From NCBI GenBank assembly GCA_964627795.1, contig CAZVLF010000004.1:97758-161757 (forward strand): a stretch of DNA of 64,000 nt, read 5' to 3'. The notes under the pieces are model-generated. The model made no database searches. It was given only the letters and a program-made list of their open reading frames with translations, and was not told the origin of the DNA. Each line of letters begins with the position of its first letter. The first letter of the stretch is position 1. A program made the translations under genes and the position numbers. Below, one piece after another: positions 8,176-17,265 of this stretch. This DNA is from CANDYO01 sp964627795 (lineage in GTDB: Bacteria > Pseudomonadota > Alphaproteobacteria > Rickettsiales > CANDYO01).

Positions 8176-9199
8176 TTTTTTGATTCGCAATTTTAACTTT
8201 AGCTCCAGGTGTTAGCCTGTTTACACTTCTTGATACAATAATTTCTCCAACTTCAAGACCCGATTTTATTTCAACTAAGTTTTTTTGGCGAATTCCATAT
8301 TCAACTTGTCTTAATTCTATTTTATTATCCTTAACTACATAAACATATGGATTTCCGGCTCTTATAACTATTGCATTAAAAGGTATAACAATAACGTCAT
8401 ATTTGGATACTAAGTTTAACTCAAGGTCTAAGTTATCGCCAATTATGCATTTTTCACAAATAATATCAACAGAAGCCGGGCTCATATGTTTATCATCTTC
8501 AAGCATCTTTTGAACATTTTTTAACTTATAATTTTTACTATTTACAGTTACATTTTGGCCATTTTCAATATATTGCAATGCTGAAGCTGGTATATCAAAA
8601 TCAAGAGAAACATTAGTTGGATCATAAAATGAAACAACAGCCTCATTTCCATTTATTTGAGCGCCTTCTTGAATTTTGTAAGTGCCTATTATTCCATCAA
8701 AAGGAGCAATAATCTGAAGTTTTTCAAAAGCTAGTTTAGCATCAGTTAGTTCTTTTTGGGTTGATATCCATTTATTAAGGACGGATTCCATATCAGCTTT
8801 ACTATATGCACCAGATTTAAATAAATTTTTAGCTCTTTCATATTGCTCCTTAGCAATAATTTCAGCAGAGTTAGTTAATATATATCTTCTTTCTACTTCA
8901 ATACTGTTGATTTTAGCAATTACCGTATCCTTAGTGACCTTTGTTCCAGCAGGAATGAGGATATTAAATATACCGGGCGCACGGGCAGTTAAACTAGCAG
9001 ATAATTTAGCTCTAATTTTTCCTATAAGGCTAATAGTTTGGTGTATATCTTTTTTAGTAATTTCTTCTACTTCAACCACTTTTACTAAAGGAGGCATCTC
9101 TTTAGGTTTGTTTATTATTGAAAATATAATAATGGGAAATAAAATAGCTATAGAGATTAATATAGGTTTTTTATTATTTTTAATTTTTTCTAAAATCAT
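8159..9199 (-). CDS. RND efflux periplasmic adaptor (membrane fusion protein)
   Basis: A 346-residue HlyD/AcrA-type adaptor. It has an N-terminal membrane anchor (residues about 12-30, ILISIAILFPIIIFSII), a first lipoyl half-motif SLTARAPGIFNILIPAGTKV, a helical hairpin rich in charged residues (about 100-165, with SGAYSKADMESVLNKW), a second lipoyl half with FDGIIGTYKIQEGAQI, then beta-barrel and membrane-proximal domains ending GEIIVSRSVNRLTPGAKVKI. Adaptors link an inner-membrane RND pump to an outer-membrane channel. No pump or channel gene is adjacent, so the exported substrate is unknown. The start is the ATG at 9199 (CAT on the plus strand). Confidence 0.85.
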   Translation of the reverse strand: MILEKIKNNKKPILISIAILFPIIIFSIINKPKEMPPLVKVVEVEEITKKDIHQTISLIGKIRAKLSASLTARAPGIFNILIPAGTKVTKDTVIAKINSIEVERRYILTNSAEIIAKEQYERAKNLFKSGAYSKADMESVLNKWISTQKELTDAKLAFEKLQIIAPFDGIIGTYKIQEGAQINGNEAVVSFYDPTNVSLDFDIPASALQYIENGQNVTVNSKNYKLKNVQKMLEDDKHMSPASVDIICEKCIIGDNLDLELNLVSKYDVIVIPFNAIVIRAGNPYVYVVKDNKIELRQVEYGIRQKNLVEIKSGLEVGEIIVSRSVNRLTPGAKVKIANQKNEANH

Positions 9200-9312
9200 A
9201 GCTGATATTATACAAAAATATTTTTATACACTTTAGCATTCTATTTTTTTTTTACAAATATAAATATATATGTAATATAGACTATATTTATTTTCTTACT
9301 TAAGAGTTAATT

Positions 9313-11898
9313 ATGTTCAGTGTTAACCATATTCGTTCAACTTTTTTAAACTATTTTTCTAAAAATGGCCATACAATTGTACCTTCTTCTCCTTTGGTTC
9401 CTCAAAATGATCCGACATTAATGTTTACCAATTCAGGCATGGTTCAATTTAAAAATCTTTTTACAGGTGAAGAAAAAAGGCCTTATACTAGAGCTACATC
9501 AGCTCAAAAGTCCGTTCGCGCAGGAGGAAAACATAATGATTTAGATAATGTTGGTTACACTGCGCGTCATCACACATTCTTTGAGATGTTAGGAAACTTT
9601 TCTTTTGGAGATTATTTCAAAGAAGATGCAATAAATTTTGCCTGGAATTGTTTAACTAAAGACTTTGCTCTTCCTAAAGAAAAACTTTATGTCACTGTTT
9701 ATTATGATGACGAAGAAGCAATAAATTTATGGAAAAAAATTGCTGGATTGAACGAAGATAGAATAATAAAAATAAGTACTAGTGATAATTTCTGGTCAAT
9801 GGGTGATACAGGGCCATGCGGACCATGCTCAGAAATATTTTATGACCATGGAGAAGGAATTTTTGGTGGGCTGCCAGGAACAGAACATGAAGATGGTGAC
9901 CGCTATATTGAAATTTGGAACTTGGTATTCATGCAATTTGAGCAATTAGCTAATGGAGAAAAAATAAAATTACCAAAACCAAGTATAGATACAGGAATGG
10001 GGTTAGAAAGGATAGCAGCAGTATTACAAAATCTTCATAATAATTATGAAATTGATCTTTTTCAAAATATCATCGATTACACTAGTGAGATTGTTAAAGT
10101 AAAGCCTAAAGATAAAGCTTTAATATCTTACCGTGTAATTGCAGATCACTTACGATCTTCTGCTTTTCTTCTTGCAGATGGAGTAATGCCTTCAAATGAA
10201 GGAAGAGGGTATGTTTTAAGAAGAATTATGAGAAGAGCAATGCGCCATGCTCATCAATTGGGATGTAAAGACCCATTGATGTATCAATTAATACCAAGCT
10301 TAATTGAGGAAATGGGGCAAGCTTACCCAGAGCTTGTTCGAGCAGAAAAATTAATCAATGATGTGCTTTTGCAGGAAGAGGTTAAATTTAAACAAACGCT
10401 TGATAAAGGATTAAGGCTGTTGGATGATGAGTTAGTTAAAAATAAAGAAGCAAAAACTTTAAAAGGGGATGTAGCATTTAAATTATATGATACATATGGA
10501 TTTCCACTTGATTTGACTCAAGATATTTTAAAATCAAAGCAAATTGAGGTTGATATTGATGGATTTAATAGTTGCATGGAAGAGCAAAAAAAACGTGCTC
10601 GTGCGGCTTGGGCAGGTTCTGGAGAGCAGGCTACTTCAGAAATCTGGTTTGATATTTATCAAAAATATGGTGCAACTGAATTTGTTGGATATGAAAGTAA
10701 TGAAGCTCAAGCTATTATTTTAGAAATTATTGATAATGGTAAAGAAGGGCAAATCATAGTTACTAATCAAACTCCATTTTATGCTGAATCAGGCGGGCAG
10801 ATGGGCGATGTGGGAACTATATCAAACACAAAAGCTTTCAATATTTTAGAGACTAAAAAATTTCTTGGCAAAATTCATGCTCATTATGTGGCTCAATGTG
10901 ATTTAAAGGTTGGGGAAACAGTTACTCTTAAAATAGATGTTTCTCATAGAGACAACCTACGTATCCATCACTCTGCAACACACTTACTTCATTATGCATT
11001 AAGAAAAATTTTAGGAGAACATTTAACTCAAAAAGGTTCACTGGTTGCTTTTGATCGTTTGCGTTTTGATTTTAGCCATAATAAAGCATTATCAGAGCAA
11101 GAAATTAAAGAGGTGGAAAATCTTGTAAATAAGATGATCAGAAATAATTCATGTTCAACCACAAAGCTTATGTCAATTGAAGAGGCGATGGAATCAGGCG
11201 CTATGGCTTTATTTGGAGAAAAATATGAAGAACAAGTTAGAGTGATTTCCATGGCTGATTCTATTGAATTATGTGGAGGTACGCATGTTAGAAACACAGG
11301 TGATATAGGTTTAATTAAAATTATTTCTGAATCTGCAATTGCTTCAGGAGTAAGAAGAATTGAAGCAGTTTGCGGCCAGTTTGCAATTGATTACTATAAT
11401 GATATTGAGAGTAAATTAAATAATTTAGCAGTAATTTTAAAATGTCCAAAAACAGATTTATCAGAGAAGCTCAATTCTTTGGTAAAAGATAAAAAAATTT
11501 TAGAAGATGAGTTAACAAAGCTCAAGTTAAAATCATTAATAAATGAAAGTAACTCAATTAAAATTGGTAATTTGAATTTTATTGAAAGTTTCCAGGCAGA
11601 TATTGAGGTGAAAGACCTAAGAAATTTTGTTGATTATTTAAGGCAAAGTAAATCATCAGCAGTTATTATAGCTGGCTCAAATTATGGTGGAAAAACTTCT
11701 TTAATACTTGGTTTAACTTCTGATTTGGTGGAAAAGTTTGATGCAGCTAAAATTATCATGGATGCTAATCAAATTGGAGGAGGCCAAGGAGGTGGAGGAA
11801 GAAAGGAATTAGCCCAAGCGGGTGGGTTTGATTATAACAAGAAAGAGGAAATATTAGTTTATGTTAAAAGCATATTAGAAAAATCAACAGTTGCATAA
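9313..11898 (+). CDS. alaS: Alanyl-tRNA synthetase
   Basis: An 861-residue AlaRS of typical bacterial length. Class II aminoacylation core: motif 1 region PTLMFTNSGMVQFKNLF, and motif 2/3 with MLGNFSFGDYF and DTGMGLERIAAV. The editing domain has zinc/catalytic HHSATHLLH (about residue 552) and CGGTH (about 654). The C-terminal oligomerisation and C-Ala domain ends with the glycine-rich IGGGQGGGGRKELAQAGG, the usual AlaRS signature. It charges tRNA-Ala and clears Ser- and Gly-tRNA-Ala. It is preceded by an AT-rich 70-base stretch and followed by the promoter of pal, so it is probably a single-gene unit. Confidence 0.98.
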   Translation: MFSVNHIRSTFLNYFSKNGHTIVPSSPLVPQNDPTLMFTNSGMVQFKNLFTGEEKRPYTRATSAQKSVRAGGKHNDLDNVGYTARHHTFFEMLGNFSFGDYFKEDAINFAWNCLTKDFALPKEKLYVTVYYDDEEAINLWKKIAGLNEDRIIKISTSDNFWSMGDTGPCGPCSEIFYDHGEGIFGGLPGTEHEDGDRYIEIWNLVFMQFEQLANGEKIKLPKPSIDTGMGLERIAAVLQNLHNNYEIDLFQNIIDYTSEIVKVKPKDKALISYRVIADHLRSSAFLLADGVMPSNEGRGYVLRRIMRRAMRHAHQLGCKDPLMYQLIPSLIEEMGQAYPELVRAEKLINDVLLQEEVKFKQTLDKGLRLLDDELVKNKEAKTLKGDVAFKLYDTYGFPLDLTQDILKSKQIEVDIDGFNSCMEEQKKRARAAWAGSGEQATSEIWFDIYQKYGATEFVGYESNEAQAIILEIIDNGKEGQIIVTNQTPFYAESGGQMGDVGTISNTKAFNILETKKFLGKIHAHYVAQCDLKVGETVTLKIDVSHRDNLRIHHSATHLLHYALRKILGEHLTQKGSLVAFDRLRFDFSHNKALSEQEIKEVENLVNKMIRNNSCSTTKLMSIEEAMESGAMALFGEKYEEQVRVISMADSIELCGGTHVRNTGDIGLIKIISESAIASGVRRIEAVCGQFAIDYYNDIESKLNNLAVILKCPKTDLSEKLNSLVKDKKILEDELTKLKLKSLINESNSIKIGNLNFIESFQADIEVKDLRNFVDYLRQSKSSAVIIAGSNYGGKTSLILGLTSDLVEKFDAAKIIMDANQIGGGQGGGGRKELAQAGGFDYNKKEEILVYVKSILEKSTVA

Positions 11899-11954
11899 AT
11901 ACCTGAATTATTGCGAATTTTTTTAGGCTAGCAACAATAATAGTGATAAAATAG

Positions 11955-11984
11955 TTGCAAAAAATGTTTTAAGTAGTGTATAAT
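11955..11984 (+). promoter_or_regulatory. Sigma-70-type promoter of pal
   Basis: TTGCAA (11955-11960) and a perfect TATAAT (11979-11984) are separated by 18 bp. They lie about 88 bases upstream of the pal start codon and are the best promoter match in the gap between alaS and pal. Confidence 0.6.
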
Positions 11985-12072
11985 TACGATGTTTTAAGAA
12001 AATAGTTTTCAAGAAATATAAACCTAATAACAAGTTTCTTAAAGCTTGTTGAAATAAATTTGGAGTATTAAA

Positions 12073-12537
12073 ATGAAAAAAATATTTGCAGTAGCATTCG
12101 CATTATTCATGCTAGCAGCATGTAAAAGTGGTACACATACAGCAGGTGTTGGTAGCTGGTTAGATGGTGATAGATCTTCAACAACTGGTGATCAAAAAAA
12201 CGCTGTTAACGTTGTTTTCTTCGAGTATGATAGCATGAAAATTGATGCTGAAGCTAAATCAAAATTACAAAAACAAGCTGAAATGTGGGCTGCTTCTGAT
12301 CGTAAGCCTACTCTTGTTGTAGAAGGTCACTGTGATGAAAGAGGAACTGTTGAATACAACCTTGCATTAGGTGCAAAAAGAGCTCATGCAGCGAAAAAAG
12401 AATTAGAAAAATTCGGTGTTCCTGCTGATAAAATTGAAACAATTTCTTACGGTAAAGAAAGACCAGCTGTTATGGGTAATGACGAAGCAGCATGGGCTTT
12501 AAATCGTAGAGCTGTAACAATTGCTGTTAAAAACTAA
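12073..12537 (+). CDS. pal: Peptidoglycan-associated lipoprotein Pal
   Basis: A 154-residue lipoprotein. The signal peptide ends in the lipobox LAAC with the lipid-bearing Cys17, followed by a short Gly/Ser-rich linker. An OmpA-like peptidoglycan-binding domain follows (about residues 45-154), with VVEGHCDERGTVEYN and LGAKRAHAAKKEL, which hold the Asp and Arg that grip diaminopimelate. Pal anchors the outer membrane to peptidoglycan and works with the Tol complex in constriction. tolB normally precedes pal, but here pal stands alone behind its own promoter and ahead of a terminator. Its codons are slightly less AT-rich than its neighbours', as expected for a highly expressed gene. Confidence 0.96.
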   Translation: MKKIFAVAFALFMLAACKSGTHTAGVGSWLDGDRSSTTGDQKNAVNVVFFEYDSMKIDAEAKSKLQKQAEMWAASDRKPTLVVEGHCDERGTVEYNLALGAKRAHAAKKELEKFGVPADKIETISYGKERPAVMGNDEAAWALNRRAVTIAVKN

Positions 12538-12567
12538 TATTTTAAGTTATATATAGATAGTTTTTTT

Positions 12568-12600
12568 AAGGCCTGAGCTTAATGTTTGGGCCTTTTTATT
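12568..12600 (+). terminator. Rho-independent terminator of pal
   Basis: AAGGCC (12568-12573) pairs with GGCCTT (12589-12594), with wobble pairs extending inward, followed by a T-rich tail. It lies 30 bases after the pal stop. Confidence 0.65.
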
Positions 12601-12699
12601 TTAAGGTTATTACAGAAAGAACTAGGATATACCTGTTAAGTTAATTTTCTTATAACTATATGTAAAACTAAAGTTAGAATATATAAATTACTTAAAATT

Positions 12700-14238
12700 T
12701 TATACCAACTCACCTTTTACCATTAAAGTCAAAAAATTCTTACTATCTCTAGCAATAGCATTCTTTTTATCTTCACTCATTTTATCATATGTATTATAAA
12801 CCATGCTAAGACGCTTGTTAGAAAAAAACTTTTTCCTATTCTTAATAAGAAAATTCCAGTATAAATAATTAAAAGGGCAAGCATCTTTTCCATTTTTTTT
12901 GCTTACCTTATAGCTACAATTTTTGCAATAATCAGACATTTTATTGATATAAGCACCACCTGCCGCATAAGGTTTGCTTGCAAGATAGCCACCGTCTGCA
13001 AATAAAATCATCCCTGTCACATTTGGTAATTCAACCCATTCATAAGCATCAGCATAAACAATTAAATACCATTGATTGATATAGTCTGGGTGAATTGCGG
13101 TAAGAAGAGCAAAGTTTCCAAGCACCATTAAACGTTGGATATGATGAGCATAGGCATATTCTTTTGTTTGTTTTATGCATTGCTTCATGCAATTCATTTT
13201 TGTATTAGCTGTCCAATAAAATTCAGGCAGTTGGTTTTGAGAGTCTAAGAAATTACATTCTTTATATTCAGGCATGCGGAGCCAATAAATTCCGCGAACA
13301 TATTCACGCCAACCTATGATTTGACGAATAAATCCTTCAGCAGCATTTAATTCTACCTTCCCCTCATAATATGCTTTCTGTGCAGCTTCAACACATTCAA
13401 TTGGAGTTAATAAGCCACAATTGAGGTAAAAACTAATATGTGAGTGGTACATCCATGGTTCATTTTCTAACATGGCATCTTGATATTGGCCAAAATTTTT
13501 AAGGCGTTGATTGATGAATTGATGAAGCGCTTCTAAAGCTTGTTTTCTAGTTACGGCAAAATGAAATGGTTCTAAATCGCCAAAGTGATCAGAAAATTTC
13601 TCATTTACCAAATTAATAACTTCCTTAGTAATTATATCGGGTTCAATTTGGTAAGTCTTTGGTATATACATGTCAGCTTTAGGGGGATTGCGGTTTTCAG
13701 AGTCATAGTTCCATGCTCCGCCTACCGGGTTGCTTCCATCCATTAAAATTGAGTATTTTTGCCGCATTAAACGATAAAAATATTCCATTCTTAGCTGTAT
13801 ACGGTTATTCGCCCAAGACCTAAATTCTTCCAAAGAGCATAAAAAACGATTATCTGGTTTTATTTCTACTGGAATATTAAAAATTTTCTCCCAGGTTTTG
13901 ATTTGTTTTAAGATGCGAAATTCACCAGGATGAGTAATTATAATTTTACTTATTTTATGAATTTTTAAAAATTGATCTATTTCTTTTTGCAAATACCCAG
14001 AATTATATTTTTCATCAATTTTGATATATTTTATATTGTAGCCTTGATTTTTTAATTCTAATCCGTAGTGTCGCATTGCTGCAAGTAAAAAAGCGATCTT
14101 TTTTTTATGATGTCTAACATAAGTTACATCTTCTACTGTTTCACATAAAAAAATTATATCATCTAGCTTATTGCAGCCATCCAATGAGGATATATTATGC
14201 GATAATTGATCCCAAAGAATAATTCTTAAAACACTCAT
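12700..14238 (-). CDS. FeS-BCP/DPRP-type photolyase (bacterial (6-4) photolyase family)
   Basis: A 512-residue member of the photolyase-related family that carries an iron-sulfur cluster (DPRP; prototype Agrobacterium PhrB). Four cysteines occur at 350, 438, 441 and 454 (SDYCKNC ... KDACPFN), the same residue numbers reported for the [4Fe-4S] ligands of Agrobacterium PhrB. The N-terminal Rossmann part (residues 1-140) begins LRIILWDQLS. The FAD-binding helical part includes IRQIIGWREYVRGIYW and GNFALLTAIHPDYINQWYLI. Characterised members repair (6-4) photoproducts with FAD and a lumazine antenna. It is last in the run hemH, COG3380, cry-like, phr and this gene, starting 12 bases after phr ends. 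Family certain; (6-4) activity inferred. Confidence 0.92.
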   Translation of the reverse strand: MSVLRIILWDQLSHNISSLDGCNKLDDIIFLCETVEDVTYVRHHKKKIAFLLAAMRHYGLELKNQGYNIKYIKIDEKYNSGYLQKEIDQFLKIHKISKIIITHPGEFRILKQIKTWEKIFNIPVEIKPDNRFLCSLEEFRSWANNRIQLRMEYFYRLMRQKYSILMDGSNPVGGAWNYDSENRNPPKADMYIPKTYQIEPDIITKEVINLVNEKFSDHFGDLEPFHFAVTRKQALEALHQFINQRLKNFGQYQDAMLENEPWMYHSHISFYLNCGLLTPIECVEAAQKAYYEGKVELNAAEGFIRQIIGWREYVRGIYWLRMPEYKECNFLDSQNQLPEFYWTANTKMNCMKQCIKQTKEYAYAHHIQRLMVLGNFALLTAIHPDYINQWYLIVYADAYEWVELPNVTGMILFADGGYLASKPYAAGGAYINKMSDYCKNCSYKVSKKNGKDACPFNYLYWNFLIKNRKKFFSNKRLSMVYNTYDKMSEDKKNAIARDSKNFLTLMVKGELV

Positions 14239-14250
14239 AATTTACCTTTC

Positions 14251-15660
14251 CTATATCATTGCATATGCTTTTAGGGCATTATCTCTTGATTTGTGAAGAT
14301 CCACTATAGGATTAGGATAAGTTTTTCCTAATTTTATCCCTAAACTATTTAAAATCAGTGGAGGAGCTTCCCATGGACTAAAAAGATATTGATCCGGCAA
14401 TTTTTTTAATTCTGGTACGTATTTTCTTATATATATGCCTTGTGGATCAAATTTTTGTCCTTGGGTTACTGGGTTGAAAATTCTGAAATATGGTGCAGCA
14501 TCTGCACCGCATCCTGCAACCCATTGCCATGAAGCGCTATTATTGGCTAAATCAGCATCAAAAAGGCAATCCCAGAACCATCTTTCACCTAAGCGCCAAT
14601 CTATCAAGAGATTTTTAACTAAAAAGGAAGCTACTATCATTCTGACTCTATTATGCATATAGCCTGTTTCCCATAACTCTCTCATCCCAGCATCAACTAT
14701 TGGAATTCCTGTTAACCCTCTTTTCCAAGCTTCTAAATTTTGTGAGTTATTTTGCCAAGGAAATTGATTAAACTTAAGTTGCAAGTTTTCTTTAGGCAAA
14801 TTCTGATTAAAATAAAGTAGGTTGTATGAAAATTCTCTCCACCCTAATTCACTGCGGAAATGGGATAAGTTTACGTTATCTTCTAAATAAGACAGCTTAT
14901 GCCATATTTGATGAGGAGATATCAGGCCAAAATGTAAGTAAGGAGATAATCTTGATACATTTTTTTGGCTAGGAAAGTTTCTTCCCTCTTTGTAATTACT
15001 AAGACCAAAATCTAAAAAATTGTAAAAAGCTTTTTGGGCCCCACTTTCAGAAATATCCCAGTTGTTAAGCAATTTATTGTGCCAGGATATTTTGGGTAAT
15101 AAATTTAATGCACTTAAATCTAATGAAAATTTTAGATCTTTGCTAAATATAACAGTATTATGTTGTAAAATAGGTTTTCTTGGCTTTTCAGCATTTAAAC
15201 AGCCTTTTTTGAAAAAAGGAGTGAAAACTTTATATGGTGTATTATCAGCTTTCTTTACTTGCCATGGCTCCCAAAGTAGGTAAGCATTAAAGCTTTTTGC
15301 TTCAATTCCATTTTTCTTTAATTCTTGCTTTATGATTGCATCACGTTTTATTTGCCATGGCTCATAGCATCTATTCCAAAAAACTTTTTTGATATCATAT
15401 TCAAGACATAATTTAAGAATTATTTTAAGAGGATCTCCTACGTATAAAGATAGATTATCTTCTAGGCTTTTATCAAGAGAGATAAGTGATTCGTGAAGCC
15501 AAACATTACTGGCCTTACCTGCTGAATATTCTTCTGAATTAACATTATCTAAAATATAAATAGGTAATACGCAGCCCTGTTTAGAGCTTTCAAATAAAGC
15601 AGGATTATCAGATAAACGTAAATCTTGGCGGAACCATTGTATAACCTTAGGTTTATTCAT
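14251..15660 (-). CDS. phrB: Deoxyribodipyrimidine photolyase, class I CPD type (copy 1)
   Basis: A 469-residue class I CPD photolyase. Antenna domain: IQWFRQDLRLSDNPAL, WNRCYEPW and FNAYLLWEPW. FAD domain: LSPYLHFGLISPHQIW, LGWREFSYNLL, GMRELWETGYMHNRVRM and, at about residues 365-385, the flavin-site run DADLANNSASWQW, which has the Asn near FAD N5 and the first Trp of the WQW that stacks on the thymine dimer in E. coli photolyase. It uses blue light to split cyclobutane dimers. The start codon overlaps the upstream cry-like gene by 4 bases (ATGA). A second, clearly divergent copy lies at 40302. All catalytic features are present, so both are probably active. Confidence 0.94.
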   Translation of the reverse strand: MNKPKVIQWFRQDLRLSDNPALFESSKQGCVLPIYILDNVNSEEYSAGKASNVWLHESLISLDKSLEDNLSLYVGDPLKIILKLCLEYDIKKVFWNRCYEPWQIKRDAIIKQELKKNGIEAKSFNAYLLWEPWQVKKADNTPYKVFTPFFKKGCLNAEKPRKPILQHNTVIFSKDLKFSLDLSALNLLPKISWHNKLLNNWDISESGAQKAFYNFLDFGLSNYKEGRNFPSQKNVSRLSPYLHFGLISPHQIWHKLSYLEDNVNLSHFRSELGWREFSYNLLYFNQNLPKENLQLKFNQFPWQNNSQNLEAWKRGLTGIPIVDAGMRELWETGYMHNRVRMIVASFLVKNLLIDWRLGERWFWDCLFDADLANNSASWQWVAGCGADAAPYFRIFNPVTQGQKFDPQGIYIRKYVPELKKLPDQYLFSPWEAPPLILNSLGIKLGKTYPNPIVDLHKSRDNALKAYAMI

Positions 15661-17198
15661 AAATTGTTTCCAAATAAATTGAGTTGAGTTTTTGTTTCTT
15701 TTGTTAGAATGCTCTTTTTAGCAACAGCTTTATGGCTTCTGGTTGCGTGCTTTTTTAAAATTATTTTACTTTCTTCTTGGTGTAATGCATTTTTTCTTAA
15801 ACTGTAAATTTTTTTACTAGCATATTGACGTGCTTCCCTTTCCTCAATAATTGGCTTAGGGTAATTTTTTGCACTTGATAGAAAAAGCCAAGGCACATGA
15901 ATGTATTTTGTAGGAATTTCAGATAACTCTGGAATCCATTTTTTAATAAAACTTCCTTCGGGATCTTGATCAATGCCTTGCTTGATAGGATTGTAAATCC
16001 TAATCGAATTAACTCCTGTAGTTCCAGATTGCATTTGAACCTGGCTATAATGAATACCAGGTTCATAATCGGTAAAAAGTTTAGCTAAGTAAACTGCTGT
16101 TTTTCTCCAATCTAACCATAAATGGTAACTTGCAAAACTCACTAGCATGGCTCTCATGCGAAAATTTAACCAACCAGTAGCAATAAGAGAGCGCATGCAT
16201 GCGTCAACCATAGGATAGCCTGTTTTACCAATTTTCCAAGCATCAAAATACTCCGTATTAAATTCATTTTCTCTTAAGCCATTATAGGCAGAATGCATAT
16301 TTTCAAATTCTATTCTTGGGTCATCTTCAAGTTTTTGTATAAAATGACAATGCCATCTTAAACGGTTCATGAAAGAATAAATCGAGCTTTTCCATGCACT
16401 TGAATTTTTCACTGTTTGATTTTCCAAGTCTTGATAACGTTGTTTAGCTCTAAAAAAAACTTCTCTTATTGATAAAGTACCAAAGGCAAAATGAGGTGAA
16501 AGACGGGAGCAACTATCATATGCTGTTACAGGAGAAGACATCTCTTTACTATATTTTTCACCTCTTTCATATAAAAAACTATTTATTAATTCTAATCCTT
16601 CTTTACGACCACCTTTTTGAAAATATAGTAGCCCATCATTTACTAAATTCAATTCATTTGCAGATGGAAATGGCTCAGACAATATTTCAATTTTAGGCAG
16701 AAATTTTGGTGGATTTTCTAATGGCTTATTTATTTCTTGATACCAATGATTTACCCATTTACTACGATCCTTAATTCCTCTTATAACACCATTTTGTAGC
16801 ATTTCATTCCAAGTTATATTTTTATTTTTTATCCATTTTCTTACTCTTTGATCACGTTGGTAGGTCCAATCATTCCATGTTTCTTGGTGAGACCAAATAG
16901 TATCTACTGCATAATCTGTTACTATTTTGTTTAAAATATCAGTAGCTTCACCGACCCTAATAATTAAGTTTTGCCCCAACAACTTTAACTCTTTATCAAG
17001 ATCTTTTAAACATTCAGTTAAAAATTTAAAATGTCTTAAGCTCATATCTGGTTGTTTCCAGAGGTTAGGCTCAAAAATATACAAAGGTAAAATAGGACCT
17101 TTTAGTGCTGCTTGTGATAATGCTTTGTTATCATAAATACGCAAATCTCTTTTAAACCACATAATTTGTATAGTTTTAATGTCTGAATTATCTATCAT
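15657..17198 (-). CDS. Divergent cryptochrome/photolyase-family flavoprotein
   Basis: A 513-residue photolyase-superfamily protein. The N-terminal antenna-type Rossmann domain (IMWFKRDLRIYDNKAL) and FAD domain (LSPHFAFGTLS, then GKTGYPMVDACMRSL) are intact. In the flavin pocket (about residues 376-395) the usual DxDLANNxxxWQW is replaced by DYEPGIHYSQVQMQSG, so the dimer-stacking Trp of CPD photolyases is a Gln and the flavin-proximal Asn context differs. It has a roughly 45-residue basic C-terminal tail (KKHATRSHKAVAKKS) absent from the two CPD copies. Cryptochromes often carry such tails. It could be a light sensor or a photolyase of another specificity; sequence alone does not decide. It overlaps phrB by 4 bases. 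Confidence 0.85.
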   Translation of the reverse strand: MIDNSDIKTIQIMWFKRDLRIYDNKALSQAALKGPILPLYIFEPNLWKQPDMSLRHFKFLTECLKDLDKELKLLGQNLIIRVGEATDILNKIVTDYAVDTIWSHQETWNDWTYQRDQRVRKWIKNKNITWNEMLQNGVIRGIKDRSKWVNHWYQEINKPLENPPKFLPKIEILSEPFPSANELNLVNDGLLYFQKGGRKEGLELINSFLYERGEKYSKEMSSPVTAYDSCSRLSPHFAFGTLSIREVFFRAKQRYQDLENQTVKNSSAWKSSIYSFMNRLRWHCHFIQKLEDDPRIEFENMHSAYNGLRENEFNTEYFDAWKIGKTGYPMVDACMRSLIATGWLNFRMRAMLVSFASYHLWLDWRKTAVYLAKLFTDYEPGIHYSQVQMQSGTTGVNSIRIYNPIKQGIDQDPEGSFIKKWIPELSEIPTKYIHVPWLFLSSAKNYPKPIIEEREARQYASKKIYSLRKNALHQEESKIILKKHATRSHKAVAKKSILTKETKTQLNLFGNNL

Positions 17199-17265
17199 AA
17201 AAAATTTAGGTTATTACTCCAGTTTATTTGTAAATTAAAGAGTATGGTTGTTTATTATAAATAAA

